A stretch of 64,000 nucleotides of DNA from Cryptomeria japonica (GCF_030272615.1 NC_081412.1:98829796-98893795), one strand, 5' to 3'; positions 11,534 through 23,759 are shown, counted from the first letter of the stretch. Made by a program: numbers and translations. The notes: generated by a model from the letters alone, not told the origin.

Positions 11534-12234
11534 ATCAGAGTTTATCCAAGCAAAGATTTCAGGAAATTCAAGTAATAACTCATAATATTATTTTTGCTCT
11601 TTCTTCGTCAAGACATTTCCCTATCTTAATGATTTTATCTTCAACATAAGGATCTATCCTGATATCAATAGTGTCACTTATTAGGAGATTGCTTTGTTGA
11701 GGAGCATCTTTTATCTGAGGAAATTATTTAACTATCTTATCATTATTTCTTTCTTTCCCAAAGTAAGCTTCCACATTTAGACAAAAGGGAAAGTCACGGT
11801 TATGGTGATAACGAGGAAAGTTGTCATGAGCTCCTAATAATTCAGCTAAGAATCATCAATAGGAAAAAAATCCAAAGCATCGACACCATAAGAGTCATGG
11901 TCAATATACTCTAAATATTTTATTAAGAGAGAAGCGAAAATGACAATAACACTAATAGATGGTCTCTTAGAGGCTTTAGTATGCTTAAAAGGATCATAAC
12001 CAAGCCCAAATGTCATATCACAAAAGTTATTTTCCAAGGGAACTTTTATCCCTTGTTCTTGTGCACTGCATCCATTACCATTATATCCACACCTAGCTAA
12101 GATGTGAAAACCAGGACCATAAAGGTTAGCCATTTCTGAGAGAGAAGGAGGATTTTCATAAAGTGAAGGGTCAAAGTCCTCTAGGTTAGAAACTAAGGGA
12201 GATGAATTCTAGGAAGCCACCACAAAGTTATTAC
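11534..12234 (-). pseudogene. G-patch-like segment between protease and RT
   Basis: An open stretch at 11846-12133 reads YGPGFHILARCGYNGNGCSA, then QEQGIKVPLE, then FGLGYDPFK. The spaced glycines (GY-x-G-x-G, QG-I, GLGY) fit a G-patch, a short RNA-binding motif known after the protease in betaretroviruses and in some plant retroelements. The typical GLG after the first glycines is GCS here. The rest of the interval is degenerate linker with several stops. Confidence 0.6.
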
Positions 12235-13095
12235 TCAATGGCCCAGACAAAGTGGATTTATTTTTAGGTTCTTCCTCTTCTTCCTTCCTTTCGACCTTAG
12301 GTTCTCTAGGAGGATTTTATATTCCCCTACGAAGGTAGGATTAAAATCAAGGGACCCCCAATCGTCTTCTGCAAGAACCTTTTCAGGAGAGAAAGTGTCC
12401 TTAAAAGTAGAAAAAGGTTGAGAAGACTCTTCCTCAAGAACTTTAGGTCCACTTGAGGAAGAAATAGGATATTGGTTTGATGAAGTGGACACACTAGCAG
12501 CTTTAAAGGAATCATCTAGGATAGTTGGGGAAGAACCAATTGAAGAGGATTTGGAAGTTAATGTTTGCAGACAAGCCTGGAGATTTGTGTCACCTAGCAG
12601 GGTATATGTCTTGTTGTTGTAAATGAACTTAACTTGCCTATGTAATGTAGAGGGGACAACTTGCATGCTATGAATCCAAGGTCTCCCTAGTAACAAGTTG
12701 TATGTTAATTCTCCAGACATGACATGGATGGGTGTGGGTAAAGTAACATGAACTACCTTAATAGGAAAGGTGATGATAGCTAATGAAGATTTAGCAACAT
12801 TATCAAAGCCTCAGGTAGTGAGAGAATCAAGCTTAATAAGAGATGTATTGACATTGATCTTATGCAACAAGTTAATGCTATAAACATTAAGGCTAGAACC
12901 ATTATCCACTAGTGTTCGTCTTAAAACACTATCATTTATAATAACCACAATCATTAAGGGATCATATTGATGTTGAATTTTAGTAGTGGGTAGTTAATTT
13001 TGTGTAAACACAATTTGAACCTTAAGATCTATGATAGAATTAATCAAGGAGGCCATATTATTAGATATCACTGTGGGTGGGACATTCAATATTTT
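12235..13095 (-). pseudogene. Gypsy-1 protease
   Basis: The minus strand shows RRTLVDNGSSLNVYSINLLH (the active site, with DNGSS as in Tat proteases) and, further on, GELTYNLLLGRPWIHSMQVV followed by PSTLHRQVKFIY. This is the standard retropepsin order. A Ser/Pro-rich linker follows the protease to 12235. The protease would cut the gag-pol polyprotein. Confidence 0.8.
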
Positions 13096-13949
13096 CAAGG
13101 CATCTTGTAGCAATCCATGATGAGTTGAGGAAGTTTGAATTTAATCCTGGAGGGATATCTTGTCATGAGTGGCTTTAAGTTGTTCAACAAGATCGTACTC
13201 CTCACCAAGAGTTTGTGAAATGTGAGGTTCTTGAGGAAGAATAGGTTGAGGATCAGGAAGAGAAGTTGGGATAACCGAAGGAAGATTAGGTTGCTTATTG
13301 TTCCTCGTGTTATAGGTACGGGCAATCACATTATAACTCTCTTTATTTAATTGTTTAGCATGGCTATAAGGACTCTTAGTGGGATTTCATCCTTGCACAG
13401 TAATGATAGGTTTGATCGGAGTGCTAAATGAATCATGACTATATCCTCCCTGAACTGTGAAAAGGGGTTGATTAGAAATAGGTGAGGTTGGGGAAGGATA
13501 AGCACCTTGGACCACAAAAAGAGGCTTACTATGTTCATTCACATTGATCATGTTAATTAACCTTTTAGATGTATTGTTTTTGTTTGGAGGTTTAGGTAAA
13601 GACATAAATTCATCAAGGGCATCTTCCAATAAAGCATGGTCATAGTGATTGAAAGGCTTATCTTTGGACTAAAAAGGAGACATACCTCATAAAGGGAATT
13701 GTGAAGGTCAACCATGCCATTAGATTTAGTGGAGGAGTTGATAGGAATGTACCCATGAGAGGAATAATTCAACTTATCTTTCTCATCACTACGAAATGAC
13801 ATAGTAACAAGGTTGATCAGTTTTTGGCAAAATGAGGGTTTAGAAGGCTTGGGATTCAAAAACTCATCTAGAGATTCATCTAATTCATCCTTACTAAACT
13901 CATAATCAACAAAATTGCATACATCATCAAAAGCATGAACATCTTGCAA
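13096..13949 (-). pseudogene. Gag-like region without a clear capsid
   Basis: Open minus-strand pieces (13387-13629, 13557-13949 and 13141-13329) occupy the gag position, but I do not see a capsid (UBN2-type) fold or a CCHC zinc knuckle. A short peptide repeat is present: PLFVVQGAY, PLFTVQGGY, PIITVQG. Only about 1 kb separates the PBS from the protease, short for gag. Either gag has an internal deletion or this is a divergent protein. Confidence 0.4.
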
Positions 13950-14141
13950 ATAAAATCTAACATTTTGAAATGGAAATTGAAATGAAATTTAAACACACAA
14001 TGCAAGCAAATAAAGGGAAATCTTTTTCTTTTTCTTTTTTAATTTTTTTTTACTTTTTTTTTTGGAATTTTATGTTCATAAAGAAAAATGAAAAGATACA
14101 AAACCTAGATCTAACAATTATGAAAATGCAATTGGATTCAC

Positions 14142-14154
14142 GTTAGGTTCACCA
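14142..14154 (-). promoter_or_regulatory. Primer binding site of Gypsy-1
   Basis: The minus strand reads TGGTGAACCTAAC, starting 3 nt after the LTR end at 14158. Two other elements in the window have TGGTGAACCCGA at the same 3-nt distance. I could not assign the matching tRNA from memory. Confidence 0.65.
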
Positions 14155-14157
14155 GAA

Positions 14158-15528
14158 TGTGTAAGGGGAAAAGTGAGACTAAGTATGGAAACCCTAATCC
14201 CACTCTCATACACACTAATGGAATATGAAAGAGCCTAGGGAGGTAACACACTTTGGCTACTTCTTATGGGAAAGAGAGAGTTGTGGATTACCTCTTAGGG
14301 TTTCTATTCCTTTGTTGTAAATGAGAGAGAGGAATGATACAAAATAGAATTTAACTTAAAGTGCAAGTAAGCAAACACACCCTAATCTAGAAATGCAGAA
14401 CATAAAATAACTGATAAACCATTGAAAAGTACAGATTAGGAGGCAAAATTAGAGTTGCACCTATGTTTTAAATCTGAGCCAAAATGACCGGGACCAGGGT
14501 GCCACGCCATTGTCCTGATTCTGCAAGTCTAAAGCTGCACCTGAGAGACTAGATTTTGGACTCTACAACCTGCTTGCACTGTCAAATGCTAAAAATAGGC
14601 AAGACCAGGGCACCACGCCCATGTCGTGGGCAGGACCAAGGTGCCATGATCTTGTCTTGGGTAGGACCAGGGCACCATGCCCCTGTCCTAGGGGTTTATG
14701 ATGAGTTTTGTACCCCAGGACAATCTTTGTGCGCTCTGTCGTTCCTGAAACTTCTAGCGACTCTTGGATCCAAACCTGTACCTGTAGATGAAAAAGAGGG
14801 TTTTGGGTGGATATATGGGGTTTTTCCTTAGTCAAACCCCTATTTTGGTGATTTCCACCACAAAAAATAGTTGATAATGTACTGAAAAATGAGTGTGCTA
14901 GAACCTTGTGTGTGTGCAAGATCCTAAAATGAAAGCAAACAATCTAGAGCAACCTTAAAGAGTAAACCCTAATTGCCTATAATTTACTAAGTAAATGCTC
15001 CAAATCCATGATGCAAAGTGATATAAAGCATGAATATGAATCAAAATGAAGCTTAAACAAAGACATGAAAACAACATGAAACCATACCCAACCCCCAAGG
15101 GAGAGGTACAAGCCAATCTTCAGTCAGTGATCTCCTATTGCTTATCTATATCTTCAAAAGCCCCCAATTTATGAAATGATGCTTGATGAATGTTTGGTGG
15201 ATGAATGTTGAATGTTGTTGAAGACTTCAAAGATCTACTCTTTCACTGTAAAGAAGGCTCTTTATGCTCCAAAAACCTGCTCTTAGATTCTTAGAAGAAG
15301 ACCCCTTCAAATGAAGAAAGAGAGCTCTTAAGTATGAAACCCTAGATCTTAATTTTGTTTCTAGGCTGACCTAGGATTTGAATTTCCTGCAAATATCTTG
15401 GGGTTAAGAATTATTATATCATAGGATTATGCTCGCAAAATTTCGGGAAAAAAGTCAAGGACCATGTGCACTTTCAACATGGTCCGACCAACTTTTCACC
15501 AAATTTTCGGGGTCGTTAGATATGATGA
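14158..15528 (-). repeat. 5' LTR of Gypsy-1 (outer end missing)
   Basis: Collinear with 3091-4381. The pair diverges abruptly after TATGATGAT at about 15528, so about 320 bases of the LTR start are missing. The inner end (minus strand CTTACACA) keeps the terminal CA. The hairpin at 15459-15485 has a perfect 9-bp stem (GGACCATGT/ACATGGTCC) inside a longer imperfect palindrome, 15436-15510. A GC-rich box lies at 14600-14700. Confidence 0.82.
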
Positions 15529-15549
15529 TCAACCAAAGCAATGAAAACC

Positions 15550-16738
15550 TGTAGCGTCCTAAAATTGTGACACTTGCAATTTTGACCGCATTTGGGTCTT
15601 CACGATGGCGACGCAACACTAAACCTGAATGGAGACCCCGAAACTTGATTATGACACCAAAAACTGCATTTTCTTGCACCCTGGCCTGAACCTCCTTTGC
15701 ACCCTGCTGTCCCGGGAGTTGGGACCAGAGCGCCCAGCGCCTTATTTTGGGCCTGGTCTCCTATGGGGTCTCGGGTCTTTTTGTTTGCAATTTGGAAATT
15801 AACTTTCCTGGTCGGCCTAAGGTCGGGAAAATCAGTCTATTAACCCTAATTGACAAGTATATAAACTACATTTTCCTCTTTCATTCGATATGATGGAAAA
15901 AGCATGGAAACTATACTCAAGCATTCAAGCATTCAAGCATTCCTTCAAGTAATTGATCATTTCAAGTCTCCATTCAAGGCTAAGTGTTGCATTCAAGACA
16001 AGGATTCAACCATTGAAGAGGAGATCACATACTACATGCTACATACAACATACAACATATAACAAACAACAACATCTATACCTTCGCACATAAGGATACA
16101 AACATCCTTACAACAAGGTATTAGTACTTGTTTTACATTACATTTACAGCAATTTCTCATTTCTTGGTTAATTCCAAAACCGGGGTTTGACCTAAAGGCA
16201 AACCCCTAATCCCTAACCCCCCAATCATCTTCGCTTTTCTGTGTGTAGGTTGCAGGTACGCGGCTGAAATTGAGGATCTGGAATCCTTGTGCAGAGACGA
16301 ACAGATCCCCCTTCATTTCGCGGATTTTTCGGAGGACCGTGTGCACGTCGGGCGCCATCGTCCCGTCAACTTTTGCTCAAATTTGCAAGACAGCGTCGTA
16401 TCGACATTTTACTGCTAATTCCAGGTCCGCAGCTTCATCCTATATCCCTATCTCAGTTTATAAGCGAACCTTTGTCACTTTCTATGCATGCCTAGTTTAA
16501 TTCTTCTATCAACATTCTTTACAAAAGAGGGTAGCCTTTCTTTCTTAACCCTTGAAACGCATTTAGCATCCAATCTTGCATTGTGTGGGATTGGATCTTG
16601 TGGGTTTCAACCCCTCTTTTGAATGTAAAGTCCCTCCTAAGTGAAAACCATCAACCCTAGAGTGACTCTCCCTTCTCTCTCCTTGGAGTTGGAAGAGGGG
16701 AGAGCAACTAGGGTTCGATCGCGATTTTCCACTTTACA
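15550..16738 (+). repeat. Solo LTR, gypsy type, perfect AAACC duplication
   Basis: Starts TGTAGCGTCC, ends CACTTTACA, and is flanked on both sides by AAACC (15545-15549 and 16739-16743). No internal region is present, so it is a solo LTR left by LTR-LTR recombination. It shows a TATA box (TATATAAAC at 15858-15866), a GC-rich box (15700-15770) and the hairpin block at 16334-16363. It belongs to the same group as 48254-49458, 51202-52360 and 62094-63389. Confidence 0.92.
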
Positions 16739-16743
16739 AAACC

Positions 16744-17707
16744 CTATAGAGACATTCCATGAAAATTCAACAATATTTCCATATAATTCTTTCACATTGT
16801 CATGTCAAAACAAGCTAATGCAACAAAACAAAATACAAAGTTCTTTATACTCGGGAGGCCAAAACATGGTCATGAAATAAAGTTACATTATCAACTATAC
16901 TTGTGGTGCACTTCATCACCTGAAATATGAACCCAGACACTACAAAATAGCATCAACACATCCAAAAAGCCATAGGAGCAGAAACAACAATGCAAAGAAA
17001 TGAGAAGCATTTTTCTAACCAGCCTTGACAAACAACCACATTTCCAACATACTGTATTTATTAGAAAACATCTATGACAACATCAATGACCTGAAAAAGA
17101 TAGGGGTGCAAAATCCACAACACATAAAACCTAAATCCCAAAATATAAGACCGTATCTCCAAGTGCAAAGGAATGCAGAGCATTCTCCCAGACAAACTTC
17201 AAAGCACTTTCCAGCATTTTCACACTTCACCAACCTTCAGAAACTAAAACATCCTTGTAGCACCATTTGCCTACTCAAGAGTAAAAAAAGAGATATAAAA
17301 ATAGCTTGTATCATGCACAAGGCTATCAAAATCATATCCACTTCATCAACATGCCTCTAATCCTCATCTTAATGCTTCTAATCTTAATATGATGTTATGG
17401 ACATCTTTGCTGACAAAAAATAATGCATGACATCCAATCAAGAATTTCATCACTATCACTATCCTTCAACATAACATATCATCGTTATCATTATCATTAG
17501 ATCATCATCATGCAAGTGCAAGTATCAATGACACCATAACTTATTGAGTATCGTCATCAAAATTGGGGTTGACATCCAACCATGGACTTCATTGTAGCTT
17601 CAACAACATCTCTACACACTACCACATATGTGACATCAATAAAAACACATTTCTCAAGGTTGACATCCATGCCACCACCTAGACATTAATGACAATAATC
17701 CCCAACA
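16744..17707 (-). repeat. 3' LTR of copia A
   Basis: On the minus strand it starts TGTTGGGGATTATTGTC at 17707. It aligns with 27555-28185 over about 680 bases (shared GCAGAGCATTCT, shared CATCCAATCA, shared AGGGTTGACATC). The lower boundary is approximate because the partner copy ends at a deletion. Confidence 0.7.
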
Positions 17708-17714
17708 ATCTTAT

Positions 17715-19185
17715 TGTTGGCATAATTGGCATAACTGATTTGTGATGACACTATGATGAAGAGATTGAGATTGCATGATCAGATGACTTTGATTAGTTAT
17801 TTGTGTTGTCATTGATGGCAACTGATGTATACTATGTTGATTTTTGTCATCTAAGTCTTTTTGGTCCACTGAAAAATGCCTTACCGGTATTATAGACAGT
17901 AAACTGGGAATTAGGACCTTAACTAGTAAACTAGGAATGTTTTGATTTGATCTGGCGATTGGTGATGATTGAACTGTTGCGGTTTGGAATGTGAGCTTAT
18001 ATTAATGTAATATGTATCTGACCGGAACCGTATCATGTTTTGGTTATCAGAAATCGTGTTTATGATTTCTGTTATATTTTTGCTAGGGTTTAAGAAGGGT
18101 TTAAGGACCGGTAAAGAATTCTCTTAACTGGTAATGATTTTTGGTTTGGTGGTGATCTACATCAAGTTCAAATGTTGGTGATGACGTGACACAAACCATG
18201 TGAAGTGTTTGAAAGATGTTTTGGCGCGTTTGGAGAGCGGATTTCTTGGAAATATGCAAAGTGCTTAGTGGAGTGTTCTAAGGGTTTGCCTTTGTATTAG
18301 ATCGAGATGCGATGATCATTCAATGGTTGTAATTGATTTGTAATTGATTGTAATGATCCATGATGATCAATGATGATCTGCAATGAGCTTTAAAAGATAT
18401 GTGATGATCTATGTTGTAAGTCTTAGGGTTTTGTAACCGACTAAGTTGTAAAGGTTATTTATGTCAGTACAATTGATGTTTGGTGTGTCGGTGGTTTAGA
18501 GAAAAGTGTGAAGCCAAACCAGTGTGAGATATGCCAGAGTGTAGAAGATTTGGAGCTTAATTAGATCTGATCAAGTAAGCAGTTAAGTGTTGTACCCAGA
18601 TCATTCACTGTTGTTCTCTAACAATTGCAGCAATCAAAATCCCTTAACCGAGTAGGTCCTAACAGGTCTTACATTGTAAATCCCTTAACCGGGTAGCTCT
18701 ATATCAAAGTTTTAAATCCTCTTACGAGGTTGATCCTAACAGGTCAAAGCTCCTAACAGGGCTCATCATCTAAATCCCTTAACCAGGTGACTCCTAACAG
18801 GGCATCATTGTAAGCTTCTAAACGGACCAGGCTCCTAACAGGGCCCATTCCGAAAGAGTGCACAATTTTTGTGGGTACCAATTCCCACCGTGGTTTTTCT
18901 CTATTTGGGTTTCCACATGAAAAACATGGTGTTCATATGGTGAATTTTTTTATGTGCTATTATGTTTTACTTTCAGTTTATGCATATTGATGAACACTTA
19001 ATGAGTTGTTCTGATAAACCGGTTTCACAGTTAGTTATCAGTGATTACCGGTAATGGTAAAGAGTTTATGACTGGTTTATGTTTTATTTGGAGAAGTTTT
19101 ATAAGTTCAAGTTTGAAGATGGAAATTATTGTTAATACTGATTCACCCCTCCTCTCAGTATTAACTGGATCCTCTAAGATTATCA
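17715..19185 (+). repeat. Solo copia LTR (family 1, copy 2)
   Basis: Starts TGTTGGCATA and ends GATTATCA. The flanks CTTAT (17710-17714) and CTTAC (19186-19190) are a near-perfect 5-bp duplication. It is homologous to the LTR at 945-2153 in the same orientation. It sits just outside the 3' LTR of copia A, between that LTR and its polypurine tract. Repeated TCCTAACAGG and CCCTTAACCGGGT units fill 18630-18850. Confidence 0.82.
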
Positions 19186-19260
19186 CTTACCATTTTTAAT
19201 TGATGGTAACATTCATTGATAGAACAATCACATGCACTCTTTCCTTAGCATTCATTTGAA

Positions 19261-19275
19261 CTATCTCCCCCTTTG
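19261..19275 (-). promoter_or_regulatory. Purine tract in the 3' UTR of copia A
   Basis: The minus strand reads CAAAGGGGGAGATAG. With the solo LTR removed, this 3' UTR resembles that of copia C (TATCAAAGAGGGAGAGAT). It lies about 75 bases before the LTR start, so the real primer tract may be the degraded GGTAAGATTG closer to it. Confidence 0.5.
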
Positions 19276-19499
19276 AGATCAAGGACAAATGGTGAAGGTC
19301 TTCATTGATTTTAAACACACAATTCCAAAACTATCATACATGCTCCCCCTCTCAACTACAACCAACAAACTACCTATTCCCCTTGAGGAGTAGCCCACAT
19401 AAATCTAGGAGAAAAATATATATCTTGAATTTATCCCCTAGATAGATGCATCATCTTGTGCATCTAGGTACAAGAAGGAGGGGAAATAACCCCTAGCTT

Positions 19500-20990
19500 C
19501 TACCTAAGATACCCAAATGTATCTTTTTGGAATGCCTTTGTGAATATGTTTGCAATCTGATCTTTTGAAGCAACATATTCCAATTTGACTTCTTGCTCTA
19601 CAATATTTTCTCTAAAAAAGTGATATTGGCTAGAAATATGTTTGTTCCTTGAATGCATCACATGATTCTTTGAAATATTTATAGCACTTGTATTGTCACA
19701 TAAAATAGAAATAGGCTCATCGTATACCACTTTGATATATTTCAATCTTCACTTCATCTACAACACCTAGGTGCAACAAGATGTTGCAACAATGTACTCA
19801 ACTTCTATTGTTGACAAAGACATTAAATTTGCTTCTTACTAAACCAAGAGACCAATCTATCTCCCAAGAAAATGCACTACCATTGGTACTTCTCCTATCA
19901 TCCACACAACCAACCCAATCAATATCAGTAGAGGCTTTTAAGGAGAAGTCATCATACCTTTTATACCATAAATCATAGTCTGAAGTTCTCTTCAAGTATC
20001 TAAATATTCTTTTAACAACCCTCTCATGAGATTGTTTAGTGTTGGCTTGATATCTTGCAACCAAACATATTGCATACATAGTATCAGGTCTAGAAGAAGT
20101 CAAGTACAGTAGTCCTCCAATCATAGATCTATAAAGAGTTTGATCAACTTGAGGCGACTCATCATCCTTTCTTAAATGACAACCAATAGCCATGAGAGTA
20201 CTCACTGGTTTGAAATCCTCCATACCTAACTTCTTTAACATCTCCTTAACATACTTATCTTGAGAAATAAAGATACCATCATCTAGCTGAGCAAGCTGAA
20301 GTCCAAGGAACAAAGACAACTCAACAAACATATACATCTCAAAATATTTTTTCATCTCTTTTACAAACTTCTAACACATACCATCATCTCCACCAAAGAT
20401 GATGCCATCAACATATACAACAATTATCAACAACTTTTCTTCTTCAACCATAATATGAAGATTGCTATTTTTAGTGTCTTTCTTGAAGCCTTTCTAAAGT
20501 AAGTGCTTATCCAACCTTGCATACCAAGCCCTAGGAGCTTGCTTGAGACTATACAAGACCTTTTTGTGTCTACAACCCTGTTCAAATTCTTTGATACCAA
20601 AAACTCATCAAGTTGCTCTAAGCAGACTTCTTACTCTAAATCACCATTCAAGAAGCAGATTTGACATCCATCTAATAAACCTTGAAGTTTACAACAAAGG
20701 CAAGAAACATTATGATTTCTCATCCTATCCACTGGAGAAAAAGTCTCCTCAGCATAAATTCCTTCCACTTGTGAATAGCCTTGGCAAACCAACATTGCTT
20801 TTTTCCTTGTCACTTATCCTTCTTTATTCATCTTGTTCTAGAACACTCACTTTATTCCCATTGCCTTCTTATCTAGAGGTCTAGGAATTAATTCCCATAA
20901 CCGATTCTTCTCAATCTAACTTAGCTCTTCTTCCATTTCTTTAAACCATACTTCATCCTTTCTTGCATCAATAGAGGTCTTGGTCATTAT
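19500..20990 (-). pseudogene. Copia A reverse transcriptase and RNase H
   Basis: Read on the minus strand: ARKDEVWFKEMEEEL (start of the RT domain, about 20930), GYSQVEGIYAEETFSPV (20760), the catalytic strand IIVVYVDGIIFGGDD (about 20400), LGLQLAQLDDGIFISQDKYV, SMIGGLLYLTSSRPDTMYAI, then RNase H from STDIDWVGCVDDRRSTNG to ISILCDNTSAINISKNHVMH and FTKAFQKDTFGYL. The YVDD box has become YVDG, so the polymerase is dead. Frameshifts separate the open pieces. Confidence 0.88.
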
Positions 20991-21049
20991 CTTTGATAGA
21001 AGACAAGTATTCACTTGCTCACTTTATTTTGCAAGTCTTCTCTTGGTTT

Positions 21050-21956
21050 GCACATGTAAGGAAGTTAAGTAGCGGAACAACTTCTTACACTAACCTTGAG
21101 AGGAGAGTAATGCAAAAAAATTTACAGATTGTTATAAGAGTTACAAAAACTTAACATAAATAAACAAAATATCATGCATACCACAACACAACAACATAGT
21201 GTTTTACATGGGCAAAACCCTTTCAGGAGAAAAACCCCACACTCCAAAAGCAACTCAATATATTATTCAACAATCAATACCATATTACAACATACTTGCA
21301 GAGAAATCTCTTCACAGGAGTACCACTAATTAGAGATTCAGAGGTAACTCAATATCCATAACTCTTACACACAACCTCTATCTCACGCACCTCATATATA
21401 GGAGATACAATACAAGAAACCGTCGAATGGTATTACAAATCCATGGGCTAAAACCACCCAATAAAGTAGAGCCTACCTTATCTCCATTCTAGATGCCCTA
21501 TGACTTGTCAAAACACACATCAACATGTTTTCCTCCCTTTTACTGTTCATTTACGTGTCTGATGCAATTTATATTTCCTATTTCAGGAGTCTAAACTTTT
21601 GGAGGCCATAACTTGTGAACCGTGTGTCCGATTGACGAAATATTTGAAGCATCGAAAAGTTTGTGAAGTGCTATATCACTTTGTAAATTCTATGCCATTT
21701 ATGCCCACTTTTTAGTGCATTTTGGAGCCTCTAAAGTCCTCAAAATTAAATTTAAACCTTTCATTGCACCCTTCAAAAATGAAAACTTCAATATCTTCAA
21801 AACTAGTTGTGATCTTGCCACAAAAATTTACCAACATGCTTATCTAGCCAACCAGAAGCTTTGGGGAGAATTTTGTACCATTTCGTGCTCAAACAAAAAC
21901 TTACTATAAATAGTAACCTCGTGTAAATACAAGGTTGAGACACCATTTTCCTAATA
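21050..21956 (-). repeat. 3' LTR of copia B
   Basis: The minus strand starts TATTAGGAAAATGG (expected TGTTAGG, mutated) right after the purine tract. The CATGGGCAAAACCC block on the + strand (21215) is the reverse of a typical copia U5 signature. The lower boundary is estimated because no second copy exists. Confidence 0.65.
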
Positions 21957-21971
21957 TTCTCCCACTTGTTG
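21957..21971 (-). promoter_or_regulatory. Polypurine tract of copia B
   Basis: The minus strand AACAAGTGGGAGAA immediately precedes the LTR. This is the usual GTGGGAGA form in copia elements of this group. Confidence 0.6.
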
Positions 21972-22010
21972 AACACCTTGAAAGAGAAAAGGGAGTATCA
22001 ACACATTAAT

Positions 22011-23751
22011 TTAATTTCTAGGGTCCATAAGGCCCATAGATTTCGAACACCATCTGAACTTCTCTATGCTCACAACCTTAGTTAAATAATCTACAACATT
22101 CATCAAAGTCTCTACCTTAACCAACGTTACCCTGTCATCTTTGACCATAGCTCTGAAAAAATGATACTGAACATCAATGTGTTTGGTCTGGGCATGAAAT
22201 GTTGGGTTCTTAGCTAGACAGATAGCACTTTGACTATTATAATAAACTGTCACTGCACCTTGTTTTATTCTAATATCTAAAAATAGTATTTTAAGCCAAA
22301 TGGATTCTTTACAAGCATGAGTAGCTTCCATATACTCTACTTCTGTAGTGGACAAAGCAACCATAGCCTATCGCTTACTCATCCAACTAATTGCACCACC
22401 AAATAAAGTAAACATATAAGCACTGGTGGATCTTCTGCTATCAATATCACCTACCTAGTATGAATCCACATAACCATGAATATCAAGGGAAATCATGTCT
22501 CCAACCAAATTACCACGATAAAATAAAGAATACTCTGAGGTACCCTTCAAATATCTGAAGACACTTTTAATTGCATCCCTATGAACTCTACCAGGATTAG
22601 ACATATATTTGGAAATAACTCCCACTGCTTGGGTAATGTCTGGTCTAGTACAAACCATAGCATACATCAAACTTCCAACTGCGCTACAGTAAGGCACTCT
22701 ACTCATGTCTTCCATCTCTGATGGAGATGTAGGATAATCTGAAATAGATAGTTTCATTCCAGCTATGAAGGGAACACATAATGGTCTACAATCCTGCATG
22801 TTGAATCTCTGTAATACTGAATTCACATACTTACTCTGACCTAGCCATAGCTTTTTATTCACTTTATCTCTTCCAATTTCCATCTGAAGAATGTGTTTTG
22901 TTGTACCAAGATCTTTCATTTTAGATTTAACAACAAGCCGAGACTTTAGTTCTGAAATCATACATTTCCCTTTACCAATGAATAACATATCATCAACATA
23001 TAATGCAATGTACAGGAAATGATCACCATCAAATTTATAATAAACATAATGATCTAGTTTAGAATGCTCAAATCCCAAACTCAACACATATGTATCAAAC
23101 TTTTGGTACCACATCCTAGGACTCTGTTTGAGACCATACAAAGATTTCTTCAATTTACAAACCAAATTAATTTTACCTTTCACCACATATTGTTTCACAT
23201 CCATTTGTTCAAACTCTAAATCATAAGCATCAACAATAGAAAGAAAAAATCTAATGGATGTCATTTTTGCAACAAGAGAAAATATTTCACCATAATCAAC
23301 ACCCTCAACCTAAGAGTAGCCTTTTGCAACCAACCTTGCTTTATACTTCTCAATTATTCCATCCAAACCAATCTTTTTCTTGAACACCCATTTGCAACCA
23401 ACACGTTTTTCGTCCTTCAAACAATGGTATAAGATCCCAAGTATCATTCTTTTTCAAAGCTGCCATTTCTTCTTCCATAGAAATCTTCCAGGATTTTGCA
23501 TCATTCATACCTAATGCCTCTTCTACAGTTTTAGGTTCATCCACATTAGTATTCAGAGAAAAAATACATCTCCAATCATCAAGTGAATACTTTTCAGATG
23601 GTTGTCTATGTCTTGTAGACCTTCGAACAAGTTGAGTTGGAGGTTCTTCCTCCTCTTCTGAAGATTCTGAGCTAGATGAGCTTTCCTCAATTTCTTGCCT
23701 ATCAAGTGGTCTCGATTCAAAAATTTCAGGCATAGAAGGGAATTGAATCAC
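22011..23751 (-). pseudogene. Copia B reverse transcriptase and RNase H
   Basis: An acidic linker (SSSSSESSEEEEEPPTQLVR), then the RT start (MEEEMAALKKNDTWDLIPL), a frameshift near 23400, KARLVAKGYS and GEIFSLVAKMTSIRFFLSIV, LKKSLYGLKQSPRMWYQKF, the intact catalytic strand YIALYVDDMLFIGKG, RLMYAMV-type thumb (GSLMYAMVCTRPDITQAV) and RNase H (ALSTTEVEYMEATHACKESI, ending LTKVVSIEKFRWC). Two in-frame stops interrupt the RNase H entry (22452 and near 22366). The pol otherwise reads through for most of its length. Confidence 0.9.
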
Positions 23752-23759
23752 ATATTCCT

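Larger units (their letters stand above)
3091..15528 (-). mobile_element. Tat-type Ty3/gypsy retrotransposon (Gypsy-1)
   Basis: Minus-strand element about 12.4 kb long, read from high to low coordinate: 5' LTR (14158-15528, truncated at its outer end), PBS-like site, gag-like region, protease, G-patch-like segment, RT, RNase H, archaeal-type RNase H, integrase, an antisense PMD gene, polypurine tract and 3' LTR (3091-4699). The second RNase H between the first RNase H and integrase, and the antisense extra gene before the 3' LTR, are the reasons for the Tat assignment. The two LTRs differ at roughly 8% of positions over their first 200 bases (counted by eye), so the insertion is not recent. 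Frameshifts and stops break pol. Confidence 0.85.

Noticed and set aside
945-19185. The LTRs at 945-2153 and 17715-19185 as the two ends of one element
   Set aside because: The first follows a polypurine tract and so is a 3' LTR. The second has its own near-perfect target duplication, and the DNA between them is unrelated minus-strand gypsy sequence.
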